Shown here: one piece after another, positions 54,898 through 63,929 of the stretch | How positions within the stretch are numbered: position 1 is the stretch's first letter | How the letters are laid out: each line of letters starts with the position of its first letter | Assembly (NCBI RefSeq): GCF_024436435.1 | Contig: NZ_JAFMZP010000005.1 | Coordinates: forward strand, 208,073 to 272,072 | Direction of reading: 5' to 3' | DNA: 64,000 nucleotides | Source of the DNA: Desertivirga xinjiangensis | GTDB taxonomy: Bacteria; Bacteroidota; Bacteroidia; Sphingobacteriales; Sphingobacteriaceae | Made by a program: the position numbers and the translations under genes | Notes under the pieces: model-generated | The model's input: only the letters and a program-made list of their open reading frames with translations | Database searches by the model: none | Told to the model about the DNA's origin: nothing

Positions 54898-56059
54898 AGT
54901 TTGGCTGTCAAATTTATTTCTTGTTGAACAGGTAGAAGAGAAGCATAGCGATAACCTAATTTCGGATACTGAGCTAAATGACATTAAGAAAAAATACCCG
55001 GTGAACTTTTACTCACCAAATATTTTTATCCGGATCGGACTGGGTATACTCACTGTAATTATTTCCTTATTTGGGTGCGGCTTTCTGACCCTGATAGCTG
55101 CCGATGCACATGTAATGGAGTCTTACGGTTGGTTTGTCTTCCTGGCTGTGCTCCACTACATTGTATTGGAATTGATGGTCCGGCAAAAACACCATTTCCG
55201 GTCTGGCATTGACGATGTCCTGCTATGGATCACGGCGGCCTTATCAGTTTTTGCTTTTATTTGGGCGCTGGCTTCCCTTACTGGAAACCCGGGTGAAAAT
55301 TATCATGCGGTATCGGCCATTTTATTTATATTGAGCACCTTCCTTAGCATTCGCTTCATCGACAGGCTTATGTCCCTTTTCGCATATTTGTCCTGTTTTG
55401 CCCTCATATTTTTTACCTGGGAAAGTACCGGGTCCTTCAGCCTGGATACTATGCCTTTTGTTATGATGAGTTTTTCAGCTGTGGTGTATTGGCTGTTAAG
55501 AAAAAATATCCATAACCCGGCTATTTACTTTTATTCGGGCAGTATAACTTTGCTTCAGGTATTAAGTTTGATATCGCTTTATGTATGTGGTAATTACTTT
55601 GTTGTTAAAGAATTGGGAGACATGCTTCGTGGTACGGAGTCTGTTTCAATACCATTAGACTGGCTTTTTTGGATGTGGACGATGACTATACCCTTGCTCT
55701 ATATCATATTCGGCATAAAACAAAAGAACAGGATTCTTCTGCGCACAGGTTTGTTGCTGATAGCAGCTGCCGTTCTCACCTTCAGAAACTACTATCATTT
55801 GATTCCTGTCGAAGTGGCATTGATCATAGCCGGTACCATAACACTGGCCTTTTCTTACCTGGTCAGTCAATATCTTCGACAACCTAGAAACGGTTTTACG
55901 TCCTGGGAAACACAGAAATCAGGCGACGAAGATTGGTTAAACGCCGAGTCTCTGATCATATCTGAATCCTTTTCCGGTAGCGGGCATCCCCAGCCGGAAA
56001 AAAGCAATGTTTTTGGCGGGGGAAACTTCGGTGGTGGAGGCTCTTCGGGTAGCTATTAA
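54878..56059 (+). CDS. Multi-pass membrane protein with Gly/Ser-rich C-terminus
   Basis: 393 residues. An N-terminal soluble segment (NDIKKKYPVNFYSPN) is followed by about nine membrane helices (IGLGILTVIISLFGCGFLTL and others). The C-terminal tail ends in VFGGGNFGGGGSSGSY, a glycine-rich end like those of TPM/DUF2207-type membrane proteins. It overlaps the DUF2157 gene by 20 bases, so the pair is translationally coupled. No catalytic motif is recognised. Confidence 0.72.
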   Translation: MMIIYNKVWLSNLFLVEQVEEKHSDNLISDTELNDIKKKYPVNFYSPNIFIRIGLGILTVIISLFGCGFLTLIAADAHVMESYGWFVFLAVLHYIVLELMVRQKHHFRSGIDDVLLWITAALSVFAFIWALASLTGNPGENYHAVSAILFILSTFLSIRFIDRLMSLFAYLSCFALIFFTWESTGSFSLDTMPFVMMSFSAVVYWLLRKNIHNPAIYFYSGSITLLQVLSLISLYVCGNYFVVKELGDMLRGTESVSIPLDWLFWMWTMTIPLLYIIFGIKQKNRILLRTGLLLIAAAVLTFRNYYHLIPVEVALIIAGTITLAFSYLVSQYLRQPRNGFTSWETQKSGDEDWLNAESLIISESFSGSGHPQPEKSNVFGGGNFGGGGSSGSY

Positions 56060-56073
56060 AATGATGCTATTAT

Positions 56074-57051
56074 TTACGCAGCAGCTTGCCTGTTATATTT
56101 ATGCTTATAATCTATTGGCGACATGCCGGTGATCTTTTTAAAAGCAATCCGGAAAGCTTTTGCATCGGAATAGCCTACTTCATACATCACCTCATTTATG
56201 TTTTTTGCTGTATTTTCAAGCTGTTTTTTTGCTGCTTCGATTTTAACCCTTTGAACATATTCGGCGGGCGAATTACTTGTTGCTTTTTTAAAGCGTCTTT
56301 CGAAATGGCGCCTGCCCATGGCAAACTTGTCCGCCAGATCGTCCACAGATAATTTATCTGTATAGTTTTTCTCGATGAATTCCTGCGCCTGCTTTATAGG
56401 CTCATCTTCGTGTTTTTTCTGGCCATTGAACATCACAAAAGGCGACTGGCTTTTGCGGTCTATTTCAATCGCAAAAAACTTAGCAGCCATAATCGACATT
56501 TCACGGCCGGCATATTTTTCAATTATATGAAGCAATAGATTCCAATAAGAGCTGGCGCCGCCACTTGAATAGAGGCCTTCTTCCTCTGTTATAATGGTTC
56601 CTTCCGTCAAGGTTACTTCAGGGAACATTGACCTGAACTCGTTTGCAAATAACCAGTGTGTTGAACACGACTTTCCGTTTAGTAAACCTGTGGATGCCAG
56701 AAGGAAGGCTCCTAAGCATAAGGACGCAACCTCTGCACCGTTCTTATATTGCCTGACAATCCAGGGAATGAAGTCTGCATTTAATTCGACCATACTCTTC
56801 ATATCGCCTGACAAGGCGGGAATCACCACAAGGTCGGTTTTCTCCAATTCGTCGATGGTGATATCGGTGTTAACAGAGAAGGCGCCGTTATTGAGCAATA
56901 CCTGCTTTGATATTCCTACAAGCTTGACGTCAAACGCGGGTTCTTTTCCTGCGTTTAGTAAAAACTGGTTAACAGCTGTGAACATATACCTCGGATCCAC
57001 AATGGCAGATGGAACTGCTTCGAACGGGATAATTATCGCTACGTGTTTCAT
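56074..57051 (-). CDS. GlxA family transcriptional regulator (DJ-1/PfpI domain plus AraC HTH)
   Basis: 325 residues. N-terminal DJ-1/PfpI-like domain (about 1-190): IDELEKTDLVVIPALSGDM, VASLCLGAFLLASTGLLNGK with the nucleophile-elbow Cys, and STHWLFANEFRSMFPEV. C-terminal AraC-type double helix-turn-helix: YTDKLSVDDLADKFAMGRRH, FERRFKKATSNSPAEYVQRV, NINEVMYEVGYSDAKAFRIA, FKKITGMSPIDYKHKY. It is divergent from the RibD/DHFR-like gene and likely controls it. A TAAATTTG -7 element is at 57079-57072 on its strand. Confidence 0.9.
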   Translation of the reverse strand: MKHVAIIIPFEAVPSAIVDPRYMFTAVNQFLLNAGKEPAFDVKLVGISKQVLLNNGAFSVNTDITIDELEKTDLVVIPALSGDMKSMVELNADFIPWIVRQYKNGAEVASLCLGAFLLASTGLLNGKSCSTHWLFANEFRSMFPEVTLTEGTIITEEEGLYSSGGASSYWNLLLHIIEKYAGREMSIMAAKFFAIEIDRKSQSPFVMFNGQKKHEDEPIKQAQEFIEKNYTDKLSVDDLADKFAMGRRHFERRFKKATSNSPAEYVQRVKIEAAKKQLENTAKNINEVMYEVGYSDAKAFRIAFKKITGMSPIDYKHKYNRQAAA

Positions 57052-57071
57052 GATTACCTCTGAAGATTAAT

Positions 57072-57079
57072 CAAATTTA
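57072..57079 (-). promoter_or_regulatory. Candidate -7 element of the GlxA-type regulator
   Basis: On the minus strand TAAATTTG matches TAnnTTTG, 21 bases before the ATG at 57051. No clear -33 element. Confidence 0.35.
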
Positions 57080-57262
57080 AAGAAATATTCTTTCATTCAG
57101 GTGATTTGTTTTTGACGGCAATAAGGCTGTCATGCGCAAAGATCCTCCTCCATTCCGGCTTTAATATTTTTAGCGCACCATGATTTTTTAGAAAGGTCGC
57201 AAAAGCACCCTGTTTAAGTCAGATTTGCACAGCATGCAGACCTGTCAATGCGGCTATCTTTA

Positions 57263-57280
57263 CTTAATTTTAAAATTAAG
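57263..57280. promoter_or_regulatory. 18-bp perfect palindrome before the RibD/DHFR-like gene
   Basis: CTTAATTTTAAAATTAAG is a perfect palindrome ending 5 bases before the ATG at 57286. It may be an operator in the divergent region, or a leader hairpin. Confidence 0.4.
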
Positions 57281-57285
57281 ATGTG

Positions 57286-57852
57286 ATGAGGAAAGTGATT
57301 TTATCTATGAACATTACGGAAGACGGGTTTATGGCCGGCCCTAATGGCGAGTTAGATTGGCACTTTCCTTACTGGGATTTTGAAATGTGCGAAGCTTTAT
57401 CCAAACTGCTAAGTTCTGCTGACACGATTCTGCTAGGCAGAAAAACTTACAGTGCCATGGCGGGATACTGGACCACAAAAGCAATTGATTTCGCTTTATC
57501 CGGAGAGGATATTGTCCTTTCAGAAATAATGAACCGTTACACCAAAGTGGTTGTTTCGAAAACATTAAGTTGTTTTAATTGGATAAACTCCAGGCCTTTA
57601 GGAGGAGAGCTAATTAAAGGAATAGTCGAATTAAAGCAGAAGCCAGGGAAGGACATTGTGGTGTTGGGCAGCAGCACGCTGGTTGCTTACCTGATAAAGC
57701 ATGATCTTATAGATCAGTACCATCTTTGGGTGCATCCGGTAATACTAAGGAAAGGTACCGCTTTTCCGAACCTTCAGGACATTAAAATAAACTTAAAACC
57801 GGCAGAGGTTGAGGTTCTAACCAGTGGGGTTAGCCGGTTTAGCTATCGATAG
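57286..57852 (+). CDS. Dihydrofolate reductase family protein (RibD C-terminal type)
   Basis: 188 residues from the ATG at 57286; an in-frame GTG precedes it. Motifs: VILSMNITEDGFMAGPNGEL, LDWHFPYWDFE, ADTILLGRKTYSAMAGYW, PGKDIVVLGSSTLVAYLIKH, IDQYHLWVHPVILRKGTAFP. These define the RibD_C/DHFR-like reductase family (NADPH-binding); the natural substrate is unknown and it is not a classical folate enzyme. Divergent from the GlxA-type regulator. Confidence 0.88.
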   Translation: MRKVILSMNITEDGFMAGPNGELDWHFPYWDFEMCEALSKLLSSADTILLGRKTYSAMAGYWTTKAIDFALSGEDIVLSEIMNRYTKVVVSKTLSCFNWINSRPLGGELIKGIVELKQKPGKDIVVLGSSTLVAYLIKHDLIDQYHLWVHPVILRKGTAFPNLQDIKINLKPAEVEVLTSGVSRFSYR

Positions 57853-57984
57853 CTAAAGTTTAAAGAACCCCGGCATTTGCGTGCTCAAGACGCTTTAATA
57901 CGTCAATTGTTGCAATACCTGATAAGCTTTTTAACGATATGTCAAAACCATCATATCTCTAAATGGTTCAGTAGTGGAATAGCT

Positions 57985-59775
57985 ATGAAAAGAATTTCAC
58001 ACACTGCCTTATACGTTTTTATACTTTTAGCTTCATTCTTGATACTTTCGCCAGAAAAGACGATTGCGCAAACTGAATTACTGCCTAATGATACCAGTCA
58101 GAATGCCGGTCAGGCCCAGGAGCCTGTTTGGGCTCCGGATTCGCTCGGTAGAAGGAATCCTCGGGGGACCATTGAAGGCTTCATTGCTGCCGTTGCGGAT
58201 GAAAATTACGTCAAAGCCGGAATGTACCTGCGGCTGGATTCTGCCCTGAAAAAAAACCAGAAAAAAGAGAACCTGGCCCGGTCGCTGCAGCAATTACTGG
58301 ATAAGGATGGAAATATACTTCCATACCCTATGATCAGTGATGACGCCTCGGGTATACTGGATGATAACCTCGGACCAAATCTGGAAAAGATTGGAACAGC
58401 TTCCATAAATAGCGAAGAATTCGATTTGATCCTTGAAAGGACTGAGGGACCGGACGGCGGACCTCTGTGGTTGTTTTCTTCTGAAACGATACAAAGGGTT
58501 CCAATTTTAGTGGAAAAAGCACCAATCGCACCACTCATCGACAAATTATCGCCTAAGTCGCTTGAAGGGAAGAAGTGGGGAGGAGTACCAGTGCCGCATT
58601 GGTTTGGGGCAATCTGTCTTTTGATCATAACTTACTTTATTGCCTGGGGTATTACCAACTTCATCCTCTTACTGATTCCTTTTGGTTATCGTAAAGCGAA
58701 AACCGAACCTACCTTGGGAATTGTAAAGGCATTTGCTTTACCTATACGTTTATACATTACTATATGGCTTTTTACTATAGCCATGCAGGAGGCGGGCATT
58801 TCTATTATACTTCGCCAGCGCTTCAGCTCGCTAACAGTAATGGTAGCTATTGTTGCTGTGATGCTTTTGTTCTGGCAGCTGCTTGAGGTTAGTACCCGAT
58901 TTTTTGAGCGAAGGCTGGTGCATCATGGTAACCAGGCCGGGGTGTCTGCAATTCTTTTTCTGCGTCGCTCTGCGAAAGTTGCCCTTATTATCCTCGGTAT
59001 TATTCTGATCCTTGACAATTTTGGATTTGATGTTACCACCGGATTAGCCGCACTAGGAATTGGTGGTATCGCGCTGGCGCTGGGGGCACAGAAAACAATG
59101 GAGAATTTTGTGGGGAGTGTAACGCTGATTGCTGACCAGCCTGTAAGGGTCGGCGACTTTTGCAAGGTTGGGGATGTGATGGGTACGGTTGAGCAGATCG
59201 GAATGCGCTCAACCCGGATAAGGACACTTGACCGCACTATTGTTACGATCCCCAATGGTGAATTCTCCTCTCAGAAAATAGAAAACTTTGCGCATCGCGA
59301 CCGCTTTTGGTTTCATCCAATCTTTAACCTCCGAATCGAAACTACTACTGATCAAATACGTTATTTACTGGTAGAGCTTCGCAGTATTCTATATGCTCAT
59401 CCAAAAGTAGATCCATCACCCGCACGTGTACGATTCATTGAAGTTGGAACTGAAGCTTTGAAGCTCGAAGTTTTTGCATATATAAATACATTAAATAACG
59501 ACGAGTATCTCGAGATCCAGGAGGATCTGTATTTGCGGATGTTGGACGTAATTACTGCCAGCGGTACCGGCCTGGCCATGCCGTCACAAAGACTTTATAT
59601 AACACGTGACCCTGGCGTATCACCAGAGAGGACAGCCGAGGCAGGAGAACAGGTTAAGCGCTGGCGCGAAGCAGGGGATATGCAGCTTCCAAACTTTAGT
59701 TCCGAACGGATCGATAGCTTAAGAAATACGATACCATATCCCCCCGAAGGGTCTGTATTTAAAAACAACTCGTAA
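57985..59775 (+). CDS. MscS family mechanosensitive ion channel, exported long form
   Basis: 596 residues from the ATG at 57985 (MKRISHTALYVF), which gives a signal peptide; a longer frame starts at 57877 but lacks sense. A periplasmic N-terminal domain of about 170 residues precedes several membrane helices. The pore helix and beta domain are typical: TGLAALGIGGIALALGAQKT, NFVGSVTLIADQPVRVGDFC and VGDVMGTVEQIGMRSTRIRT, then TIVTIPNGEFSSQKIENFA. It protects against hypo-osmotic stress. It is followed 9 bases later by an alpha/beta hydrolase. Confidence 0.9.
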   Translation: MKRISHTALYVFILLASFLILSPEKTIAQTELLPNDTSQNAGQAQEPVWAPDSLGRRNPRGTIEGFIAAVADENYVKAGMYLRLDSALKKNQKKENLARSLQQLLDKDGNILPYPMISDDASGILDDNLGPNLEKIGTASINSEEFDLILERTEGPDGGPLWLFSSETIQRVPILVEKAPIAPLIDKLSPKSLEGKKWGGVPVPHWFGAICLLIITYFIAWGITNFILLLIPFGYRKAKTEPTLGIVKAFALPIRLYITIWLFTIAMQEAGISIILRQRFSSLTVMVAIVAVMLLFWQLLEVSTRFFERRLVHHGNQAGVSAILFLRRSAKVALIILGIILILDNFGFDVTTGLAALGIGGIALALGAQKTMENFVGSVTLIADQPVRVGDFCKVGDVMGTVEQIGMRSTRIRTLDRTIVTIPNGEFSSQKIENFAHRDRFWFHPIFNLRIETTTDQIRYLLVELRSILYAHPKVDPSPARVRFIEVGTEALKLEVFAYINTLNNDEYLEIQEDLYLRMLDVITASGTGLAMPSQRLYITRDPGVSPERTAEAGEQVKRWREAGDMQLPNFSSERIDSLRNTIPYPPEGSVFKNNS

Positions 59776-59784
59776 TTTATTCAG

Positions 59785-60777
59785 ATGACAAAACGTAATA
59801 GACAAGATTGGATGCTGTCGGCTGCTGTATTAGCGCTATTGTTCGGACGATATGTGGTGTCGCAGCTTCTGTCGTCTCGTATAAAAGATGCTGAGAATCC
59901 CAAACGGCTCTCTGCAGAAAACAGCATGGTTATCGAGGCCTCAAGTGGTAACCGCTATCACATAGTGAGGGAGGGTAGTGATCAGCTTCCTCCTTTGGTA
60001 TTGATACATGGGTTAAATTCTGATTTACAGCAATGGTTTTATCAACGTCGGTTTTTTGAGGGGAAATATCATTTGGTCCTGATCGATCTGCCCGGACATG
60101 GTAATTCAGGCCCTGCATCTGACCTTTCGGTCGACACCTTGTCGAGAGATCTGAAAGAGTTGCTTGGCTTTTTGAAAATGGAAGACTATGTATTATGGGG
60201 GCATAGTATGGGCGGTAGTGTCATACTGAAGTACTGCAAGGAAAATCGAAATGATACCTTGTTACACGCTATTATTATACAACAAAGCCCCTATACCAAT
60301 GCTTTAAAGACTTGTTTCGGAAGCAGCTTTCTCTATCCGCTTCAGAAGCCAGTGCTCGCACCCGCACTGCGTATGGCGAAAAAGTATAGCAGGTTGATCT
60401 GGCTGTTTAATATTGTGGCATATTTAACGGGCTTGCATGCGCTGTTTTTCAGGTATGTCTTTTTTACCGGCAGGCAAAGTGCTGCACAGCTTTTATTTCT
60501 AAGTCGCATCAGCCTTGGCTGTCCGCCACATATTACGGCCGAGGGGCTTCTGGAGCTCTTTAAGTTTGAAGTGGATGCCAGCGCAATTAGAGACGTGCCC
60601 GCACTTATAGTAGGAGCTAAGGACGACAGGTTAGTAAGACCGGATGCAAGCAAAGCCCTGAGTGAAAAAATTGCAGGTTCAGAGTTGAAACTACTAAGTG
60701 GAGGGCATCAGAACTTGTTGGAGAAAAATTCTGAACTGAACGAGGCTGTATCTGAATTTTTGGGCACAATCAACTAA
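59785..60777 (+). CDS. Alpha/beta hydrolase
   Basis: 330 residues. A membrane-anchor-like N-terminus (MLSAAVLALLFGRYVVSQLL) is followed by LVLIHGLNSDLQQWFYQRRF (oxyanion region), nucleophile elbow VLWGHSMGGSVILKY (Ser), catalytic Asp in LIVGAKDDRLVRPDA and His in LLSGGHQNLLEKN. Substrate unknown. It is probably cotranscribed with the MscS gene, whose stop lies 9 bases upstream. Confidence 0.88.
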   Translation: MTKRNRQDWMLSAAVLALLFGRYVVSQLLSSRIKDAENPKRLSAENSMVIEASSGNRYHIVREGSDQLPPLVLIHGLNSDLQQWFYQRRFFEGKYHLVLIDLPGHGNSGPASDLSVDTLSRDLKELLGFLKMEDYVLWGHSMGGSVILKYCKENRNDTLLHAIIIQQSPYTNALKTCFGSSFLYPLQKPVLAPALRMAKKYSRLIWLFNIVAYLTGLHALFFRYVFFTGRQSAAQLLFLSRISLGCPPHITAEGLLELFKFEVDASAIRDVPALIVGAKDDRLVRPDASKALSEKIAGSELKLLSGGHQNLLEKNSELNEAVSEFLGTIN

Positions 60778-60877
60778 TGTTACCTGCTTACCCATAAATT
60801 CATACAGCATTGGCACAGCTATCCTATTCATTATAAACAGCTACCGGTACACCGAACCAGGTGATGATCCGTCTGGT

Positions 60878-61708
60878 TTAATATTTCCTGAAAAAAGTTC
60901 TGGGAGGCTCGCCGGTGTACTCGCGAAAGTTCTTCACCAAATGGTTCATATCACAATATCCATTGTTAAGCGCAACTTCTATCAGCTCTTTTTTAGGACT
61001 AGTATCAAGTTCGATATAAGTGTAGAGGAAACGTTGCGATTGTATATACCGTTGAGGGGACATTCCCAGGTGTCTTTTGAAAGTCCTTTCCCACCATTTA
61101 TAGCTCAAATTTAATCCAAGGGCAAAGCTAAGTTCTTTCACACTAAGGTCTCCTTGCTTATCCTGGATGTACCGAATGCCTTCTTTTAATAAATGTGGGT
61201 ATGTCTGGTTGGGTCGCCGGTTTGAAATAAAGGATTCGATAAGATTTACTTTTTGTTTAAGATCAACGCAGTTATAGAAAGCCGTAATAAAGCTTTTAAA
61301 TACGTTTCCTGTGATTTCACAGAAATCATGAACAGGTTTGGAAGTAAATATCTCTGGGTTTAGATTAAAGAGGTCAAAAAAGGAGAATGGCTGAAACTGG
61401 ATGATCAGTATTTCTCCAGAGGTAGCTCCGGGTTCCCAGAAAACCCTTTTCATCAGGCCTCCGCAAAGCCATGCTGCTCCAACCGGAAAATTCTCATCAT
61501 CTATCTGTACATTGCTTCTGTGTTCTGCCGAGGGCATTAAAATCAATGCAGGAAAACCGTCGTTAAAGAGCAAGTGGCGTGACTGTACTAACTTACTATT
61601 GAACAAATACAGACCTTGTATATGCTCATCAAGATTGCTCCTAAACAGGAGCTTAACAATTTCCTGATTCTGCTTCGATTTTATATCCTTTAAAAAACTG
61701 ATAGGCAC
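60878..61708 (-). CDS. AraC family transcriptional regulator
   Basis: 276 residues from a GTG at 61708. The N-terminal part looks like a cupin-type sensing domain (LVQSRHLLFNDGFPALILMP; GEILIIQFQPFSFFDLF). The C-terminal AraC double helix-turn-helix is clear: KQGDLSVKELSFALGLNLSY, RTFKRHLGMSPQRYIQSQRF, LIEVALNNGYCDMNHLVKNF and YTGEPPRTFFRKY. The gene is divergent from the methionine aminopeptidase gene. Target unknown. Confidence 0.86.
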   Translation of the reverse strand: MPISFLKDIKSKQNQEIVKLLFRSNLDEHIQGLYLFNSKLVQSRHLLFNDGFPALILMPSAEHRSNVQIDDENFPVGAAWLCGGLMKRVFWEPGATSGEILIIQFQPFSFFDLFNLNPEIFTSKPVHDFCEITGNVFKSFITAFYNCVDLKQKVNLIESFISNRRPNQTYPHLLKEGIRYIQDKQGDLSVKELSFALGLNLSYKWWERTFKRHLGMSPQRYIQSQRFLYTYIELDTSPKKELIEVALNNGYCDMNHLVKNFREYTGEPPRTFFRKY

Positions 61709-61781
61709 GGCGCAAATATAACATTTTGTTATCGAGCTGTAATATGTCTAAATTATACTATAGGAACTACTCAGGCTTCGA

Positions 61782-61789
61782 TAGTTTTG
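61782..61789 (+). promoter_or_regulatory. Candidate -7 element of the methionine aminopeptidase gene
   Basis: TAGTTTTG matches TAnnTTTG, 17 bases before the ATG at 61807. No clear -33 element. Confidence 0.35.
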
Positions 61790-61806
61790 TCAGGTAACAA
61801 ATAAAG

Positions 61807-62574
61807 ATGATCATTACGAACGACAAGGAACTTGAAGGAATGCAGCGGGCGAGTGAAGCTGTAGCCACGACCCTAAAAATGATGCGAAATTTTGCAGCAC
61901 CAGGAATGTCAACAAAAGACCTGGACGAATATGGGGGACAAATTCTAGGGAGTTTCGGTGCGAGGTCTGCACCATATCTAACCTATAAGTTTCCCGGGCA
62001 TAGCTGTATCAGTTTGAATGAAGAGGTGGCACATGGAATTCCCTCCTCTGAGCGGATCCTGAAAGAAGGTGACTTGCTGAATATTGACGTTTCGGCCGAA
62101 TTGGAGGGATATTGGTCCGATAACGGAGGTTCATTTGTTGTTGGTGAAGATATATTCGGACATAAAAAACTGGTAGCGACTTCCCAGCTTATTCTTAAAG
62201 AAGCTATCGCGCGAATAAGCGGGGGCGTAAAAATTAATGCTATCGGCGAGTTTATAGAAAAGGAAGCAAAACGCAATGGCTTTACAGTTATCAAAAATCT
62301 CGGAGGCCATGGTATCGGGCGTGGATTGCATGAGCAGCCCCACGATATTCTCAATTATAAAGATCGACTGGATCAGCGGAGGTTCCGAAAAAACACCATA
62401 GTGGCAGTTGAAACTTTCATTTCAACAGCGTCGACACTTGCCGTTGAACAAACCGATGGTTTCACGATGCTGGGAAACAGGGGAGGATATGTTGCCCAGC
62501 ATGAACATACTATTATGATTACAGAGAGTCGCCCTGTAATATTAACAACGGAAAATGGCATATGGGACTTCTAA
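61807..62574 (+). CDS. map: Type I methionyl aminopeptidase (M24A)
   Basis: 255 residues, the usual length. All five metal ligands are visible: Asp in LLNIDVSAELEGYW, Asp in SDNGGSFVVG, His in LGGHGIGRGLHEQPH, Glu in IVAVETFIST and Glu in AQHEHTIMIT. The substrate-binding His is in EEVAHGIPSSE. It removes the initiator Met from new proteins. The second metal loop (SDNGGSFV) differs from the common GDTSRMF form, so this is likely a second, non-housekeeping copy. It converges with the YdeI-family gene, with 3 bases between the stop codons. Confidence 0.85.
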   Translation: MIITNDKELEGMQRASEAVATTLKMMRNFAAPGMSTKDLDEYGGQILGSFGARSAPYLTYKFPGHSCISLNEEVAHGIPSSERILKEGDLLNIDVSAELEGYWSDNGGSFVVGEDIFGHKKLVATSQLILKEAIARISGGVKINAIGEFIEKEAKRNGFTVIKNLGGHGIGRGLHEQPHDILNYKDRLDQRRFRKNTIVAVETFISTASTLAVEQTDGFTMLGNRGGYVAQHEHTIMITESRPVILTTENGIWDF

Positions 62575-62577
62575 GTG

Positions 62578-63168
62578 TTACCTGAATTGTTTAGGTTTCA
62601 GCTTCTGAGCTGCCAGCTCCGCAATTTCCATAATTCTTCTTTGCCTCGTTTGCTCCTGTTTCGCGAGAACTAACCACTGCAGGATACCTTTTCTGACAGA
62701 CCTGCTTAGGCTTAGAAAATAGTCCCTTGAACCTGGATGGGAATTGAATACTGCTTCCAGATCTTTGGGGATTATTAATTCTTCAACCTCATCTAAAATG
62801 GACCACGAGCCATTTTGCTTTGCTGTTTCAATACTTTTACAGCCCGCTTCAGTCATGAGTCCTTCTTCGATCAAACGCTGAACTTTTTCCTTGTTGACTT
62901 TAGACCAAACACTATTGGGCTTGCGTTTACAAAAGAACTGAGTAAACCTGTTATCATCCAAAGATTTTCTCGTGCTGTCTATCCAGCCAAAACATAAGGC
63001 CTCTTCAACAGCCTCATTATAAGTTATTGACCGAACCTCAGAGTTCCTTTTATAATAAATAAGCCATACAGATTGTTGCTTGTCGTGATTTTCTTCTAGC
63101 CATTCACGCCAGTCTTGCCGGGTAGCAGGGCAGAAGCCTTCTTGGCCCTTTTTTGAATCTATCATCAC
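62578..63168 (-). CDS. YdeI/OmpD-associated family protein
   Basis: 196 residues. The YdeI pattern is clear: DWREWLEENHDKQQSVWLIY, ITYNEAVEEALCFGWIDSTR, FTQFFCKRKPNSVWSKVNKE and a C-terminal Lys/Arg-rich end (VLAKQEQTRQRRIMEIAELA). Family function is not firmly known; some members are linked to antimicrobial peptide or bacteriocin protection. It is cytoplasmic and has no operon partner here. Confidence 0.85.
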   Translation of the reverse strand: MMIDSKKGQEGFCPATRQDWREWLEENHDKQQSVWLIYYKRNSEVRSITYNEAVEEALCFGWIDSTRKSLDDNRFTQFFCKRKPNSVWSKVNKEKVQRLIEEGLMTEAGCKSIETAKQNGSWSILDEVEELIIPKDLEAVFNSHPGSRDYFLSLSRSVRKGILQWLVLAKQEQTRQRRIMEIAELAAQKLKPKQFR

Positions 63169-63295
63169 TAATTTATTTGATTAAAATGATCCATACATCA
63201 GTTTGTCCTGCAAATTTAGAACCTGCAATGACAGCCTTATGTCTGCAGGACTAAACCAAAACATCTTATTTCTGTTATTAAAAAAACATCAAGCC

Positions 63296-63478
63296 ATGAT
63301 AGACGAAGAAAATACACAAAAAAAAACTAACGACGATGGTAATGAGCATCGCGACCAAATTGGTGAAAACACCGGTCATGACACTGAATTGTCGCGCGAA
63401 ATCAAGACGGATCAGCACCAGCAAGAAAATTCTGATAGTTCAAATAAGCAAAAGGGGCCTGCAGGGGAAAATTTGTAA
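63296..63478 (+). CDS. Small, highly charged hydrophilic protein, unknown
   Basis: 60 residues from the ATG at 63296 (MIDEENTQKKTNDDGNEHRD). The frame is open to 63203, but that upstream part lacks low-complexity character. The protein is almost free of hydrophobic residues and is rich in Asp, Glu, Asn, Gln and Lys; it is probably disordered. No family is recognised. Small hydrophilic proteins of this type are common in Pedobacter-like genomes. Confidence 0.5.
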   Translation: MIDEENTQKKTNDDGNEHRDQIGENTGHDTELSREIKTDQHQQENSDSSNKQKGPAGENL

Positions 63479-63850
63479 GAATTTTAACAGGTTTAGGTTT
63501 CCGGCACTTTGGCCAGATTTGAATAAATATCTAAGCGGTAATTCAGTAAAACCGGACAACCACCAGAGCTGAGCGTCAGAAAGACGGCGCGTTAGTGAGT
63601 CGGAGACTTTTTTTTGAAAAAAATAACCCGCCAGTCGCCATATTTTTTTGACGAATTTTCTATCTTTACAACAGAGATGTTAACTCGTCCTGACATCCTG
63701 TTCTTAGAGCATTCCGATACATTACCATCTACAATTATTAAAATACTAGCTGTAGCCTAACTTAATCCCAGGTCTCTATCATCGTCTTATTCGCTTATGT
63801 TCAAACTTGATTTATGAGGGTGTTTCCGCCGTACTTAGACTGTCGTTTTC

Positions 63851-63890
63851 ACGGTCTTGGTACGGTTCATATACGGTTTAGTCACGGTCT
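63851..63890. promoter_or_regulatory. Four ACGGT boxes at exact 11-bp spacing
   Basis: ACGGT occurs at 63851, 63862, 63873 and 63884 as YACGGTY (CACGGTC, TACGGTT, TACGGTT, CACGGTC). The 11-bp spacing puts all boxes on one face of the helix, as in sites for OmpR/PhoB-type response regulators. Confidence 0.45.
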
Positions 63891-63929
63891 ATAAAATACG
63901 ATGGGGGTTCTTTGTCTCGTCCTAATTAG

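Noticed and set aside
61712..61735. TATATTTG on the minus strand as promoter of the AraC regulator
   Set aside because: It lies only 4 bases before the GTG start, which would leave almost no leader, and it lacks a -33 element.
63336..63572. 78-codon plus-strand frame overlapping the small charged protein
   Set aside because: Out-of-frame shadow with basic, non-protein-like composition.
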